NCBI RefSeq assembly: GCF_049340185.1
Contig: NZ_JBMPPC010000004.1
Coordinates: forward strand, 186,001 to 250,000
Direction of reading: 5' to 3'
Source of the DNA: Undibacterium sp049340185
Lineage (GTDB): Bacteria > Pseudomonadota > Gammaproteobacteria > Burkholderiales > Burkholderiaceae_D
Length of the DNA: 64,000 nucleotides
Shown here: positions 44,461 through 52,923 of the stretch, piece by piece
Layout of the letters: each line of letters opens with the position of its first letter
How positions within the stretch are numbered: position 1 is the first letter of the stretch
Translations under genes and position numbers: made by a program
Notes under the pieces: generated by a model
What the model saw: only the letters and a program-made list of their open reading frames with translations
Database searches by the model: none
What the model was told of the DNA's origin: nothing

Positions 44461-45858
44461 TTATCTTGCTCCCTTACCCAATAAAACGACCTGTACTGTT
44501 TCCAGCAAAATCAAAACGTCTAAGAACAAGCTATTATTTTTTACGTAATACAAGTCGTATTGCAGTTTCTGTACGGAGTCTTCAACTGAAGCACCATAGG
44601 CATAGCGTACTTGCGCCATACCGGTGATGCCAGGCTTGATACTGTGGCGCATATTGTAAAAAGGAACGTCTTTACACAATTGGTCGACAAAGAATGGCCT
44701 CTCCGGACGCGGACCTACAAAACTCATTTCTCCGCGTAATACATTCAGGATTTGAGGTAACTCATCAATACGTAATTTACGGATGACTTTACCAACACTG
44801 GTTGTACGCGGATCATTATTAGTCGCCCATTGCGGGCTGCCAGATTTTTCTGCATTGATTCCCATACTCCGGAATTTCAGGACCATGTAGGTTTTTCCGT
44901 TTTTACCCACTCGTTCTTGTTTATAAAAAATCGGTCCGCGATCTTCTATGTAAATCAATAAGGCAGTCACCAGCATGATCGGCGAAGACAGTAAAAATAT
45001 GATTGCGCTCACGGTCAAATCAAATATCTGCTTGCCAAATCGTCTTAAAAAACTTTGATTAAACCCGTCACCAAAAACCAACCAACCCGGCTGCAAAGAC
45101 TCAACACGAATCTGACATGCTTCACGCTCAAAAAATGCCGCGGCGTCAATGACCTTAACACCATTTAATTTACAGTCCAGCAAATCGTCAATGGGGAACT
45201 GCGCACCACGACGGTTTTGTACGGCAACCACGATTTCATCAGCATGGTACTTCTCTGCAACTGAACTCAGACTCGCTTCGGAAGACAAGAGATTCGTCAC
45301 TGGAACCTGGCATATCTCATCGGTGACGGGTACAAATCCCAAAATCTCGTATTCATGGTGAGCAGTGTTGGTCAGCGCCAGTTCATAACATTCTTTTGCC
45401 AAGGAACCCGAGCCCAGAAAAATGATCCTTGATCGCAGCAACCCTGATTCTGAGGTTTTAAAAATCAAGACTCTTGCGGTCAAAATGCCAATAGCAGCAA
45501 TCACCAGCACAATGCCCAGTACACCACGCCCAATGAATAATGTGGGAAGCACATAAAATGTCAACGTAACCAAAATGAGCGCTAACGCTAAAGAAGGCAT
45601 CAATCTTAAAAAGGTATTTCTAATGCCTTCACGAAAATTGATCTGGTACATCCCCAAAGCACTCATGCTGAACACAACAATCGATGCAAAAACCAAAGCC
45701 GTACTAAAGAAATTATCTGATTTTTCAGAAAAAGGAAAAGCACTATCTAATGTGCGGATGATGGCTCCCAAATAAACCGAAGCAAGTGCAATACTAAATT
45801 CAATCAATAGAAGAATTGATGTAATACGCGATACATGGTGATTAGCAATTCTAAACAT
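44461..45858 (-). CDS. EpsB-type priming sugar transferase (TIGR03013-like)
   Basis: I prefer the ATG at 45858 because GGAG lies 6 bp upstream; the longer frame begins with TTG at 45879. The 465-residue protein has four N-terminal transmembrane helices and a CoA-binding-like middle region (RIIFLGSGSLAKECYEL). The bacterial sugar transferase domain follows (FGKQIFDLTVSAIIFLL, YKQERVGKNGKTYMVLKFRSM, KLRIDELPQILNVLRGEMSFVGPRPERP), ending with the usual C-terminus. It transfers sugar-1-phosphate to undecaprenyl phosphate, starting each repeat unit. XrtA loci always carry this type. It leads the prsK-prsR transcript. Confidence 0.93.
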   Translation of the reverse strand: MFRIANHHVSRITSILLLIEFSIALASVYLGAIIRTLDSAFPFSEKSDNFFSTALVFASIVVFSMSALGMYQINFREGIRNTFLRLMPSLALALILVTLTFYVLPTLFIGRGVLGIVLVIAAIGILTARVLIFKTSESGLLRSRIIFLGSGSLAKECYELALTNTAHHEYEILGFVPVTDEICQVPVTNLLSSEASLSSVAEKYHADEIVVAVQNRRGAQFPIDDLLDCKLNGVKVIDAAAFFEREACQIRVESLQPGWLVFGDGFNQSFLRRFGKQIFDLTVSAIIFLLSSPIMLVTALLIYIEDRGPIFYKQERVGKNGKTYMVLKFRSMGINAEKSGSPQWATNNDPRTTSVGKVIRKLRIDELPQILNVLRGEMSFVGPRPERPFFVDQLCKDVPFYNMRHSIKPGITGMAQVRYAYGASVEDSVQKLQYDLYYVKNNSLFLDVLILLETVQVVLLGKGAR

Positions 45859-46018
45859 CGACACTCCACAACCCGACAAATAAATTATATTGTAAAAATA
45901 ACATTCTTTATGTGACAGATTACTATATTTTTGATAATTTTCACAGCGCTTAATGTGACTTGTTTTAAATATCGAAAAATAGATATCTCACAACAACTCT
46001 TTAGGCAGATACAAACAA

Positions 46019-46050
46019 AAAAGCTGCCTGGTTTACACCAGGCAGCTTTT
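46019..46050 (-). terminator. Terminator of the PEP-CTERM gene
   Basis: A 13-bp perfect stem (AAAAGCTGCCTGG, 46019-46031, with CCAGGCAGCTTTT, 46038-46050; 6-nt loop) lies 17 bp beyond the minus-strand stop. In the minus direction it is followed by a T run (A run at 46017-46022). Confidence 0.9.
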
Positions 46051-46067
46051 ACCAAGGTCGACTTGGA

Positions 46068-46922
46068 TTATTTTCTTCTACGACGAATACTTGCCAGACC
46101 AGCCAAGCCCAAGCCCAGCAAGCCCAGTGATGCAGGTTCTGGGATTGCATTACCGCTTACCTGACCAGCTGATTTTACTGTCCAGCCAATGTTAGAAGCT
46201 TTGTTACCCAAGTTATCGAACGTAACATTTAACAAAAAGTCATGCGCGTTACCATTCGGATCAATCGCTGTGTTTGTGTCAAACTGCGCTGCCCATGCAC
46301 CGCCAGTTACATCCAGGAAACCCTGACCAGCACCGGACAAGCCAGTGTTGGCATAAGAAGTAATGTAGCTAGCAGCAGGATCATCACCAATTACGCCGGC
46401 ACCAAAGTTTGCGGACAGTACATTAGTACCTCCTGTAATGCCCGTATATGCATATTGACTTGTGCGTCCAGCAGTTGCTGTCGCTGGATTCCAGTCAACA
46501 TTATTCAGATACAAATCCATCCATCCGCCAGTTGCCAGTGCAGTCGTTGTTTTGACCAGACCTGTGCTAACTTCGACATAGTAATCTTTCAGACCGCCGA
46601 ACAAACCAGTTAAATACTGACCAGTTCCTTTAGTCCAAACGATGGAGCCATCAGAAATTTTAGAAATTGACGCTACGGAAAAAATACCCCAAGTATCATC
46701 ACCGTAAGAATTTGGCCATGGATTGGAGGCAATACCGTCACAGCCACTTGTTGTTGAGCACTTAACACCTGGAGTAGCGCCGTACCCGATTGTGCCCGCA
46801 TCGTAATTATCGATCGTGAATTTCAGATCGCCTGCTACCAGACTAATCGCACTTGCTGATCCGACCATACCTGCAGCCAAAACCAAACCTGCAACCAGTT
46901 TTGAAATTTGTTTCATATTCAT
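46068..46922 (-). CDS. PEP-CTERM sorting-domain protein
   Basis: This 284-residue protein starts MNMKQISK and has a signal peptide (LVAGLVLAAGMVGSASA). It carries a mature domain rich in Gly, Thr, Asn, Ser and Asp. The C-terminal tripartite sorting tail comprises PEP (about 262-264), a transmembrane helix rich in Leu, Gly and Ala, and a final RRRR cluster. XrtA should process it. No enzymatic motif is seen; a matrix or surface role is likely. AGGGGAAG lies 8 bp ahead of the first ATG, and a sigma-54 element lies about 50 bp upstream. A strong terminator follows, so it is monocistronic. Confidence 0.95.
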   Translation of the reverse strand: MNMKQISKLVAGLVLAAGMVGSASAISLVAGDLKFTIDNYDAGTIGYGATPGVKCSTTSGCDGIASNPWPNSYGDDTWGIFSVASISKISDGSIVWTKGTGQYLTGLFGGLKDYYVEVSTGLVKTTTALATGGWMDLYLNNVDWNPATATAGRTSQYAYTGITGGTNVLSANFGAGVIGDDPAASYITSYANTGLSGAGQGFLDVTGGAWAAQFDTNTAIDPNGNAHDFLLNVTFDNLGNKASNIGWTVKSAGQVSGNAIPEPASLGLLGLGLAGLASIRRRRK

Positions 46923-46972
46923 TTGAGCTTCCCCTTAATTTAGGTCAAATCACTATCTCGACGCGTATCTAT

Positions 46973-46989
46973 AAGCACAAGGTATGCCA
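46973..46989 (-). promoter_or_regulatory. Sigma-54 promoter of the second PEP-CTERM gene
   Basis: Read on the minus strand this is TGGCATACCTTGTGCTT, with a near-consensus -24 (TGGCAT), the exact GG-N10-GC spacing and a TGCTT -12 element. It lies about 50 bp upstream of the start codon. An 8-bp inverted repeat TTAGTTAA/TTAACTAA (47023-47030 and 47045-47052) further upstream could be the activator site. Confidence 0.8.
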
Positions 46990-47022
46990 GAAATCACAAA
47001 CAATCATAAGTGACTGATTTTA

Positions 47023-47052
47023 TTAGTTAAAATACTTTTTTAAATTAACTAA
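47023..47052 (-). promoter_or_regulatory. Candidate activator site upstream of PEP-CTERM gene
   Basis: The 8-bp inverted repeat TTAGTTAA-N14-TTAACTAA is perfectly symmetric in its arms and lies 34 bp beyond the sigma-54 -24 element. A PrsR-type dimer site is a reasonable guess, but no PrsR consensus is available to test it here. Confidence 0.4.
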
Positions 47053-47098
47053 AAGGCAATCAAAATACATTGCTGTAAAAATAACCGACATAAAATAT

Positions 47099-48526
47099 TT
47101 ACCCCAGCCAATAAACAAATTTACGCTCATAATCCAAGGATTTTCCGTATGGAAAATCGTGATAGGAATAGCAAATAGTTTCTACGCGCCCATACGTCAA
47201 ACTGGCGGCAGCTTGTAGCGAGGATGCAATTGATTGCGGGGAAATTTCATTTCCGTGTTGCAACTGGATTTCCCAGCGAAGACCATTCACGGCAGAGGTC
47301 AAACGAAAAGCTCCGCTGACTTGAGCCGCAATTGCCGGATCTGCGTAAAGCAGGTGCTTAAAATGATCCAGATGCATACCATCTGGCAGATAGTCCTTAG
47401 CTCGCCCATGTAAGGCAATCACAGGTAAAGAGGGGGGAGAAAAATCTTTATTGGTTTTTTTGCATATCGCATTTAATTCAGCATTGCTGAGCAACTTTGC
47501 TTTATCCCCGGTTTTATAACGCATCAACGGGATAGGTATATCCGGATCAAGCATGGAAACTAACAAGTCTCCGTTACCGTGCTTGTCCGTATTCACCACT
47601 TCGACGAAAGTCCGCATGGGGTTAAAGACCATGAAGGACGGCACTGGTGCGTCAATTGCGCTACTGCCAAATAAATCGATCAGCAAGTCCGGCTGACTCA
47701 TACATGTTCTGCGTATGGCAATGGTTTCTCTTGTTTCATTAAACAGGTTCAGTCCTAATTCGCCTACGCCCATAGAGCTGCCAATCAGGCCACTGGTTGG
47801 ATCATCAGGATTGCCGTTCAAAACCAGTGCAAGATAATCTCGGAATGACTCGCTAAACGTTTCTTCACCGACAATGACATTAACTCGGTAACGACGCCAG
47901 TCAAGCCTCTTAGTTTGAGAAAAATCACATAATTTTTTAAGAAAAATAGGATCGCCACAAAGAATAATTTGCTCAAAAGCAGCACCCGCTTGCTCGACAA
48001 TTGCGCAAGCCATATCCTCTCTGACGCTGACGTTAGCCACACATACGGTATCCGATTGAAACGTCACCCCCATCGGTAAGCAATTGATCAGCAAAGTTTT
48101 ATAGCGGTCAATATCAAAGGCTAACTCAAGCCCCATATCAATCAGAGTCGCGGTTGATTTCAATTGCTTTCTGGTACTGAGTCCGATCGCAAAACCATTA
48201 CTCCCATGACCTGAGCTGGTGAGTATGGAGGCGAGCTGCGATGTATCCGTATCGCGGGCAATTAATTGATCGATAGGGAAACGGCGGAATGTATTAGATT
48301 TTTCCAGGACAGGACAACGTCGCACAAAATCATCAACAGTATTAATGTTGCTTACTGAAGCATCATATTCACGCAGCAAAATTTGATAGGCAGGTGAGCA
48401 TCTGGCGGCTCTGCGAAATGCACGAATCAGCTTCTTTTTACCCAGTTGAATAAGCTGATCAGACGTGGTTCTCGCTAACTGATAGCGAATTATCCGCCTG
48501 CTTAATCTGGCAAAAATTGGATTCAT
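47099..48526 (-). CDS. Phenylacetate-CoA-ligase-like AMP-binding protein (PaaK/CapK-like)
   Basis: The 475-residue protein resembles the PaaK-like branch of adenylating enzymes. A helical N-terminus leads to the ASILTSSGHGSNGFAIGLS region (equivalent to the Ser/Thr/Gly-rich ATP loop), then VNVIVGEETFSESFRDYL, GSSMGVGELGLNLFNET, and a C-terminal KTGDKAKLLS-like element (MRYKTGDKA). It lies 52 bp downstream of the acyltransferase gene in the same direction. The pair may activate and transfer an acyl group. The true acid substrate is unknown, and residues normally conserved in PaaK are only partly recognisable, so I call it ligase-like. Confidence 0.7.
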   Translation of the reverse strand: MNPIFARLSRRIIRYQLARTTSDQLIQLGKKKLIRAFRRAARCSPAYQILLREYDASVSNINTVDDFVRRCPVLEKSNTFRRFPIDQLIARDTDTSQLASILTSSGHGSNGFAIGLSTRKQLKSTATLIDMGLELAFDIDRYKTLLINCLPMGVTFQSDTVCVANVSVREDMACAIVEQAGAAFEQIILCGDPIFLKKLCDFSQTKRLDWRRYRVNVIVGEETFSESFRDYLALVLNGNPDDPTSGLIGSSMGVGELGLNLFNETRETIAIRRTCMSQPDLLIDLFGSSAIDAPVPSFMVFNPMRTFVEVVNTDKHGNGDLLVSMLDPDIPIPLMRYKTGDKAKLLSNAELNAICKKTNKDFSPPSLPVIALHGRAKDYLPDGMHLDHFKHLLYADPAIAAQVSGAFRLTSAVNGLRWEIQLQHGNEISPQSIASSLQAAASLTYGRVETICYSYHDFPYGKSLDYERKFVYWLG

Positions 48527-48578
48527 TTTTTTGTTTTCCAGAAATTGAATTTGTTTTGGAGTCCCTGCATTTCTATGC

Positions 48579-49391
48579 TTATTTTTTCTTTGTTATCTGC
48601 TGCCAGAATGTACTGATCATGGTTCTGATAATTACGTTGTACGGTATCTGTTCGTCATTAAACCAGGCGGCCAGAAATTTGTTTTCTTTATGTAGCCGTT
48701 TATTAAGTTCGTCCAGATCCACGACAAAAGGCGTAACCGGACCGTAGTAGTCAGTTTGCGGGCCTATCGGCACAAAACGAAATCCCATTTTATCCAGCGA
48801 TTTTGCCAGCGAGCGCTCCATCGCCGCATACCAATAGCGAATGCCATTTTTTCGGCTGTAGCGATACATCTCCCGATATAAACCTAGTAATAGTAAAGGG
48901 CTGTTACCGTCCCGTTTTTTCCCGCCCTGATGCGGCTGAATTGACGCGGCATTCCCTTTTTCCCGGAAATCCTGAGATACACCTTCCATCGAATCGCCTC
49001 TACGACGACGATGTGATTTGCGGACGACTAAGCGTGATATTTCACCAGCAGCCTCCCTGGCGGGCATGACATAGTCATCAAAAACGCTACAATGCCCCTC
49101 AAAAGGATAATTCAAATCAGGAGATGGCTGCACCAGGCGCACCGTACCAACAATCTGGTTATCCATAGTGAAGGCGGCAAAATGCGTGGAGCACTCATCA
49201 AACTCATCACTTTCTAAACCATCTTTAAATTCCTCAGTAGGCAGAAAATGACATTCGAGACAGTACACCTCATATCTCAGTTGAAAAATTTCTTTGAGGA
49301 GAGTGGACTCAATATTTCCACTTAATTCCTTACGGAAATTAAAGTAAGGAACCAGAATATCGCGCTTGCTAAGTAATCTCTTAATCAGCAT
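48579..49391 (-). CDS. PEP-CTERM/exosortase-associated N-acyltransferase
   Basis: This 270-residue GNAT-like enzyme is related to the N-acyl amino acid synthase/autoinducer synthase fold. Key segments are FQLRYEVYCLECHFLP, FDECSTHFAAFTMDNQIVGTVRLVQPS, AAGEISRLVVRKSHRRRRGDS, and the C-terminal MERSLAKSLDKMGFRFVPIGPQTDYYGPVTPF. It matches the exosortase-linked acyltransferase family (TIGR03694-like). It would join an acyl chain, probably from ACP or CoA, to an amino group. A good GGAAGG site precedes the ATG. It is followed by the CoA-ligase-like gene. Confidence 0.88.
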   Translation of the reverse strand: MLIKRLLSKRDILVPYFNFRKELSGNIESTLLKEIFQLRYEVYCLECHFLPTEEFKDGLESDEFDECSTHFAAFTMDNQIVGTVRLVQPSPDLNYPFEGHCSVFDDYVMPAREAAGEISRLVVRKSHRRRRGDSMEGVSQDFREKGNAASIQPHQGGKKRDGNSPLLLLGLYREMYRYSRKNGIRYWYAAMERSLAKSLDKMGFRFVPIGPQTDYYGPVTPFVVDLDELNKRLHKENKFLAAWFNDEQIPYNVIIRTMISTFWQQITKKK

Positions 49392-49403
49392 GTGCCTTCC
49401 GAT

Positions 49404-50312
49404 TTAAGGTTTACTGCTGCGGGTGGGGCGCATCACGATAGACGATGCGTCAACAATATTACGTTGAAACGGGTGCGTCGATTTTTGGTATAAGCGATTA
49501 ATTTTTTGCACGTAATCCATAGTCTCCAAATAAGGTGGAACGCCATGGTATTTCTCTACGGCACGCTCGCCAGCGTTGTAAGCAGCTGCTACCAGTGAGA
49601 CATTACCCCGAAAAAGAGCTAATAGCCAGCGTAAATAAGATAAGCCTCCTTTGATGTTATCTTCCGCATCAAATGCATTTTTTACGCTGAAGCGTTGGGC
49701 AGTATCAGGGGTTAGCTGCATCAGGCCCTGAGCATTTTTGGGAGATAAGGCCTGCTCGTTAAAACCAGATTCCACTGAGATAACAGCCAATGCCAAATTA
49801 GCGTCGACAGAATATTTTGGTGCCCATTTTTCGACTAGCTGCGAAATCCGGCCTTTTGGGTATTTGGGTAAAAAGACCAGATCTTTTTTTTCGTCCAGAT
49901 TGATCATCTCAGAACTCAGACAAGCAGGTAATGCCGATATGTCCTCGGTTGACATATTGCCGATCATTCTTCTTGCCAGTTCGTGACCCTGCTCAGCAGC
50001 CACTTGAAATAATTGAGCGGCAGTAGCATCGTTGCGCTCGACACCACGCCCGTTAGCGTACATCCAGCCCATCGCATATTGCGCATCAGCATCACCTAAT
50101 TTCGCTGCCGCACAATATAACGCTAACGCATACGGATAATCTTTTGGTACCCCCTCTGCATGCTCATATCTGGCCGCCATGATCGTCAAGGCGCGGCTAT
50201 CCCCCGTATCTCCAAGCCCTCCATATAAAGAGCCGGGCGCGCTCTCTTCGGCGAGCGTAATACTGCTCGCCGACACCAATACAGAGAAAAATATAATTAA
50301 ACGAGCGAACAT
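49404..50312 (-). CDS. Lytic transglycosylase with Sel1 repeats
   Basis: The ATG at 50312 gives a clean signal peptide (MFARLIIFFSVLVSASSITLAE) and a 302-residue protein; a GTG 54 bp upstream would extend the N-terminus. Two Sel1-type repeats come first (about 40-110: YALALYCAAAKLGDADAQYAMGWMY and the following unit). A C-terminal SLT domain follows, with catalytic Glu181 (VISVESGFNEQALS), then NAQGLMQLTPDTAQRF and AAYNAGERAV. It cleaves peptidoglycan glycan strands, which may open paths for export complexes. It lies 12 bp upstream of the acyltransferase gene, probably in the same transcript. Confidence 0.93.
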   Translation of the reverse strand: MFARLIIFFSVLVSASSITLAEESAPGSLYGGLGDTGDSRALTIMAARYEHAEGVPKDYPYALALYCAAAKLGDADAQYAMGWMYANGRGVERNDATAAQLFQVAAEQGHELARRMIGNMSTEDISALPACLSSEMINLDEKKDLVFLPKYPKGRISQLVEKWAPKYSVDANLALAVISVESGFNEQALSPKNAQGLMQLTPDTAQRFSVKNAFDAEDNIKGGLSYLRWLLALFRGNVSLVAAAYNAGERAVEKYHGVPPYLETMDYVQKINRLYQKSTHPFQRNIVDASSIVMRPTRSSKP

Positions 50313-50556
50313 AAAATAGGCTGTATCGGTTGAGCGTCTCAACGGTGTTGATCTGACAAAGATCACTTGTCGTTCTTGAGTGTCAATATCCCGATATTTT
50401 TTGTGATTGTTATTATTTTATATACTACAGGCAAATCGAATTAATGCAGTATTAAAAATACAACTATATTGACTTTATTTCAACCTGATCAGCTTCCTAT
50501 AATTTGCTCTTGAGAATGCTTTACAAGCAAAATACTCCCAAAAGAAATATCAGTCT

Positions 50557-51669
50557 TTAAGCATCTCGCGGCGATATAAATGCCTTATGAAATAAATGGC
50601 GCATCAGCAAAAATGGCGGCATACGCAGCCAGTTTGCGCGCACGTACAACATACTTCTTGCCGTTTTTGTGAACCAGTCATCGCAACTAAGATGAACAGG
50701 TAACAAGGCTCGCATAAATAACTGATCCATAAAAACCTTAAGCAAGGCATGCGGTGCGCTTGCTTGGGCTTGCTCCATTACGTGCTGAGGAATATCGGCC
50801 TGCAGTATCAGCTGCATATAGCGCAGCGCATAGAATAAAGGCCGCCCCAGCTCTAACTCCCTTGCCCTTGGAACAAGGGCAGACCAAAAAAATGGATTCT
50901 TACCAAAATGCGCAAACAAGCGCTGAATATCGATTAAATCTCGCAATCCGTGATGAAACTCGCCCTCATAGAACAGATGTACCATGCTATGTAACACCAT
51001 ATCCACTGGTGCCAGTATCCGAATCTGTGAGTCGCTTCCTAAGCAAATCGTGGCATCAAGCAATTTTTTTGAGTCCGGATGTACCGCGGCAGTTTCGGGC
51101 AAGATTGCATGGTGCAGGTCAACGACCGTCATTCTCTTTACATGCTGCATGGGAGGCAATTCATGCATCCATTGCCGGTAATAGCGCTGGTCATATTCGT
51201 CGTGATGCGTAGACTCCCAGCCATGCAACATCAATGCGGCCTCAACGGCATCTAGCACATCCTTGGGGACGATGATATCAATGTCAGAAAACAGACGCCC
51301 CTGCGCTGCCGGTAAGTCCGCCATGACATAAGCAGCGCCCTTCAGCAATACAACGGGCACATCTGTGTCCTTCAGTGCATTTGCAATCATATGCACCTCC
51401 CACTGAACTGCCTGACGGTGTTTTTGTGCGACCTGTTCCGCCCATAACAGATGCCTGAGGGGCTGGTCGGGGACTGATGGCAATAAATTTGTTTCTTTAA
51501 ACAGGTAATACAAACTACCCAATATATTTGCGGCACGCGCCTGCCGGATCAGCAAATCCCAATCGGACAATGTGAAAGATTGAATGAGTTCTGGCTCGCG
51601 CAAGCTACGCAGCAAAAGTCGTCGCGGATCGATATCACTCTGGATTTTGTCACTCAAATGCGATGTCAT
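50557..51669 (-). CDS. Nucleotidyltransferase of the HPr-rel-A cassette
   Basis: This 370-residue protein of the NTP_transf_5-like family has the motif VLLKGAAYVMADLPAAQGRL followed by FSDIDIIVPKD, the DxD catalytic aspartates of the nucleotidyltransferase fold. The remainder is helical, with HHAILPETAAVHPD and DMVLHSMVHLFYEG. Homologues accompany PqqD-like and HprK-like genes, including in lasso peptide clusters where the kinase-nucleotidyltransferase pair modifies the peptide. Its start overlaps the kinase stop by 4 bp. The substrate is not known here. It probably transfers a nucleotide or acts on the phosphorylated product of the kinase. Confidence 0.85.
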   Translation of the reverse strand: MTSHLSDKIQSDIDPRRLLLRSLREPELIQSFTLSDWDLLIRQARAANILGSLYYLFKETNLLPSVPDQPLRHLLWAEQVAQKHRQAVQWEVHMIANALKDTDVPVVLLKGAAYVMADLPAAQGRLFSDIDIIVPKDVLDAVEAALMLHGWESTHHDEYDQRYYRQWMHELPPMQHVKRMTVVDLHHAILPETAAVHPDSKKLLDATICLGSDSQIRILAPVDMVLHSMVHLFYEGEFHHGLRDLIDIQRLFAHFGKNPFFWSALVPRARELELGRPLFYALRYMQLILQADIPQHVMEQAQASAPHALLKVFMDQLFMRALLPVHLSCDDWFTKTARSMLYVRANWLRMPPFLLMRHLFHKAFISPRDA

Positions 51670-52589
51670 CCCTTAGCCTCGACTAAGGAATCAAAAAATT
51701 GGATGGCCTGCTCAAGGGAGCTATAGGTAAACTCAAACGAGTCAGCACCGTCTATTACTTTAGCTAAAGCGTGAAAGCCCGCAGCACCAAGCAGACTATA
51801 GTTAAAGGCATTGTCTGCAACCCGGATAAAAGCACGGGCCTTAGGAACCGTGTTGATAATCGTTTCAGAATTTACCAGAAACTGAGGAAAAATAATCCAT
51901 GCAGGGTGTGCTACTTCCTGTCCTCGCACGACACTGTTCAAAGTCGGCTTCATATGTGCAACCGTACCTTTGATGGTATCGCTTACAGGATTACTGAAAA
52001 CTGCATCAGAAATGAATTTTTTTATGACGTCAATGGACGAATTTTTCAAACTAATCGGCCGCGGCAATGGTGTTACATTACCATTATGCAAATTGATTAG
52101 TGTTAATTCGTCGGACAATAAACGCCAGCCATGATGCGTCAGCGCGGCACATAAGGTACTTTTGCCAGATCCTGGCGGCGCAGGCAAGATAACCGCGCGA
52201 CCACCCCGCTCTAATACCGCAGCATGAATCATCAAATAGCTATGCGCGTGGCTTGACACGCACCAGTTCATGCCCCATTCGAGCATAGGAAAAGCTTGGC
52301 TATATGGGAGCGGCTTAAACGGCAGGGTACCATCGCACTCAAACAAAACCTGCCGTCGCACCCAACGTCGCATGCCGCCTGAGGATTTCAACCGGACATG
52401 AAAATCCGCAAACTCACGACCGACCAGTGAATAATCTGCGTAAATTTTGGCAAAGCTATGTATTGCCGCTGGAATTTGTGTTTGGATATTGAGGACGAAT
52501 GTCCCCATCTGCAGAAACAAACCGTGCTGCAGTTCTTTGCACAGCTCGGGATAGGATAAATCAGCTACTTTCAAATTAAACACGCTCAA
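51666..52589 (-). CDS. HprK-related kinase A
   Basis: This 307-residue protein has the HPr-kinase-like core: MIHAAVLERGGRAVILPAPPGSGKST, with the P-loop at about 137-145, then LLSDELTLI (159-161 SDE) and a further acidic region. The N-terminal 110 residues are a distinct beta-rich domain instead of the HprK N-domain. Related kinases phosphorylate serine in lasso peptides. I read TTG at 52589 or GTG at 52583 as the start, both inside the end of the PqqD-like gene (stop 52576-52578). The target is most likely a peptide or protein partner rather than HPr, because no PTS gene is nearby. Confidence 0.88.
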   Translation of the reverse strand: MSVFNLKVADLSYPELCKELQHGLFLQMGTFVLNIQTQIPAAIHSFAKIYADYSLVGREFADFHVRLKSSGGMRRWVRRQVLFECDGTLPFKPLPYSQAFPMLEWGMNWCVSSHAHSYLMIHAAVLERGGRAVILPAPPGSGKSTLCAALTHHGWRLLSDELTLINLHNGNVTPLPRPISLKNSSIDVIKKFISDAVFSNPVSDTIKGTVAHMKPTLNSVVRGQEVAHPAWIIFPQFLVNSETIINTVPKARAFIRVADNAFNYSLLGAAGFHALAKVIDGADSFEFTYSSLEQAIQFFDSLVEAKG

Positions 52590-52848
52590 TCAAAACAAGA
52601 GCATGCAGACTGATAAGGACGTCACGAACATAACGAACTAAATCTTCGTCGATCTCAACATGCCATAGATCTGCCATCTTGGTTGCGATTGATTTTGCAT
52701 CGCCAGGTGAAGTAGTCAGTTGATCCAGAATTTGTCCTGCTGCACGATCCAGTAGGTGGGTAGCACCGGACTGACAATTAAACAATACGACTTCATCACC
52801 CCAATCATGAGAATTGCTAGCGGTGCTTGCAAGCACTCTCCATTGCAT
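52576..52848 (-). CDS. PqqD-family peptide chaperone of the HPr-rel-A system
   Basis: This 90-residue protein has the PqqD/RRE winged-helix pattern: DEVVLFNCQSGATHLLDRAAGQILDQL, then a helical second half with VEIDEDLVRYVRDVLISLHALVLI. Such domains bind leader peptides of ribosomally made, modified peptides (RiPPs) and present them to the modifying enzymes. The gene lies between a Tat protein gene (75 bp upstream) and the kinase gene (14-bp overlap). It suggests that the kinase acts on a peptide or exported protein, which is still unidentified. Confidence 0.88.
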   Translation of the reverse strand: MQWRVLASTASNSHDWGDEVVLFNCQSGATHLLDRAAGQILDQLTTSPGDAKSIATKMADLWHVEIDEDLVRYVRDVLISLHALVLIERV

Positions 52849-52923
52849 ACGAATTATCCACCCGGAACTAAAATTTATTATTGAATGACAGCGAGAAACC
52901 TATAGTAAGTCCAACCGCACAAA

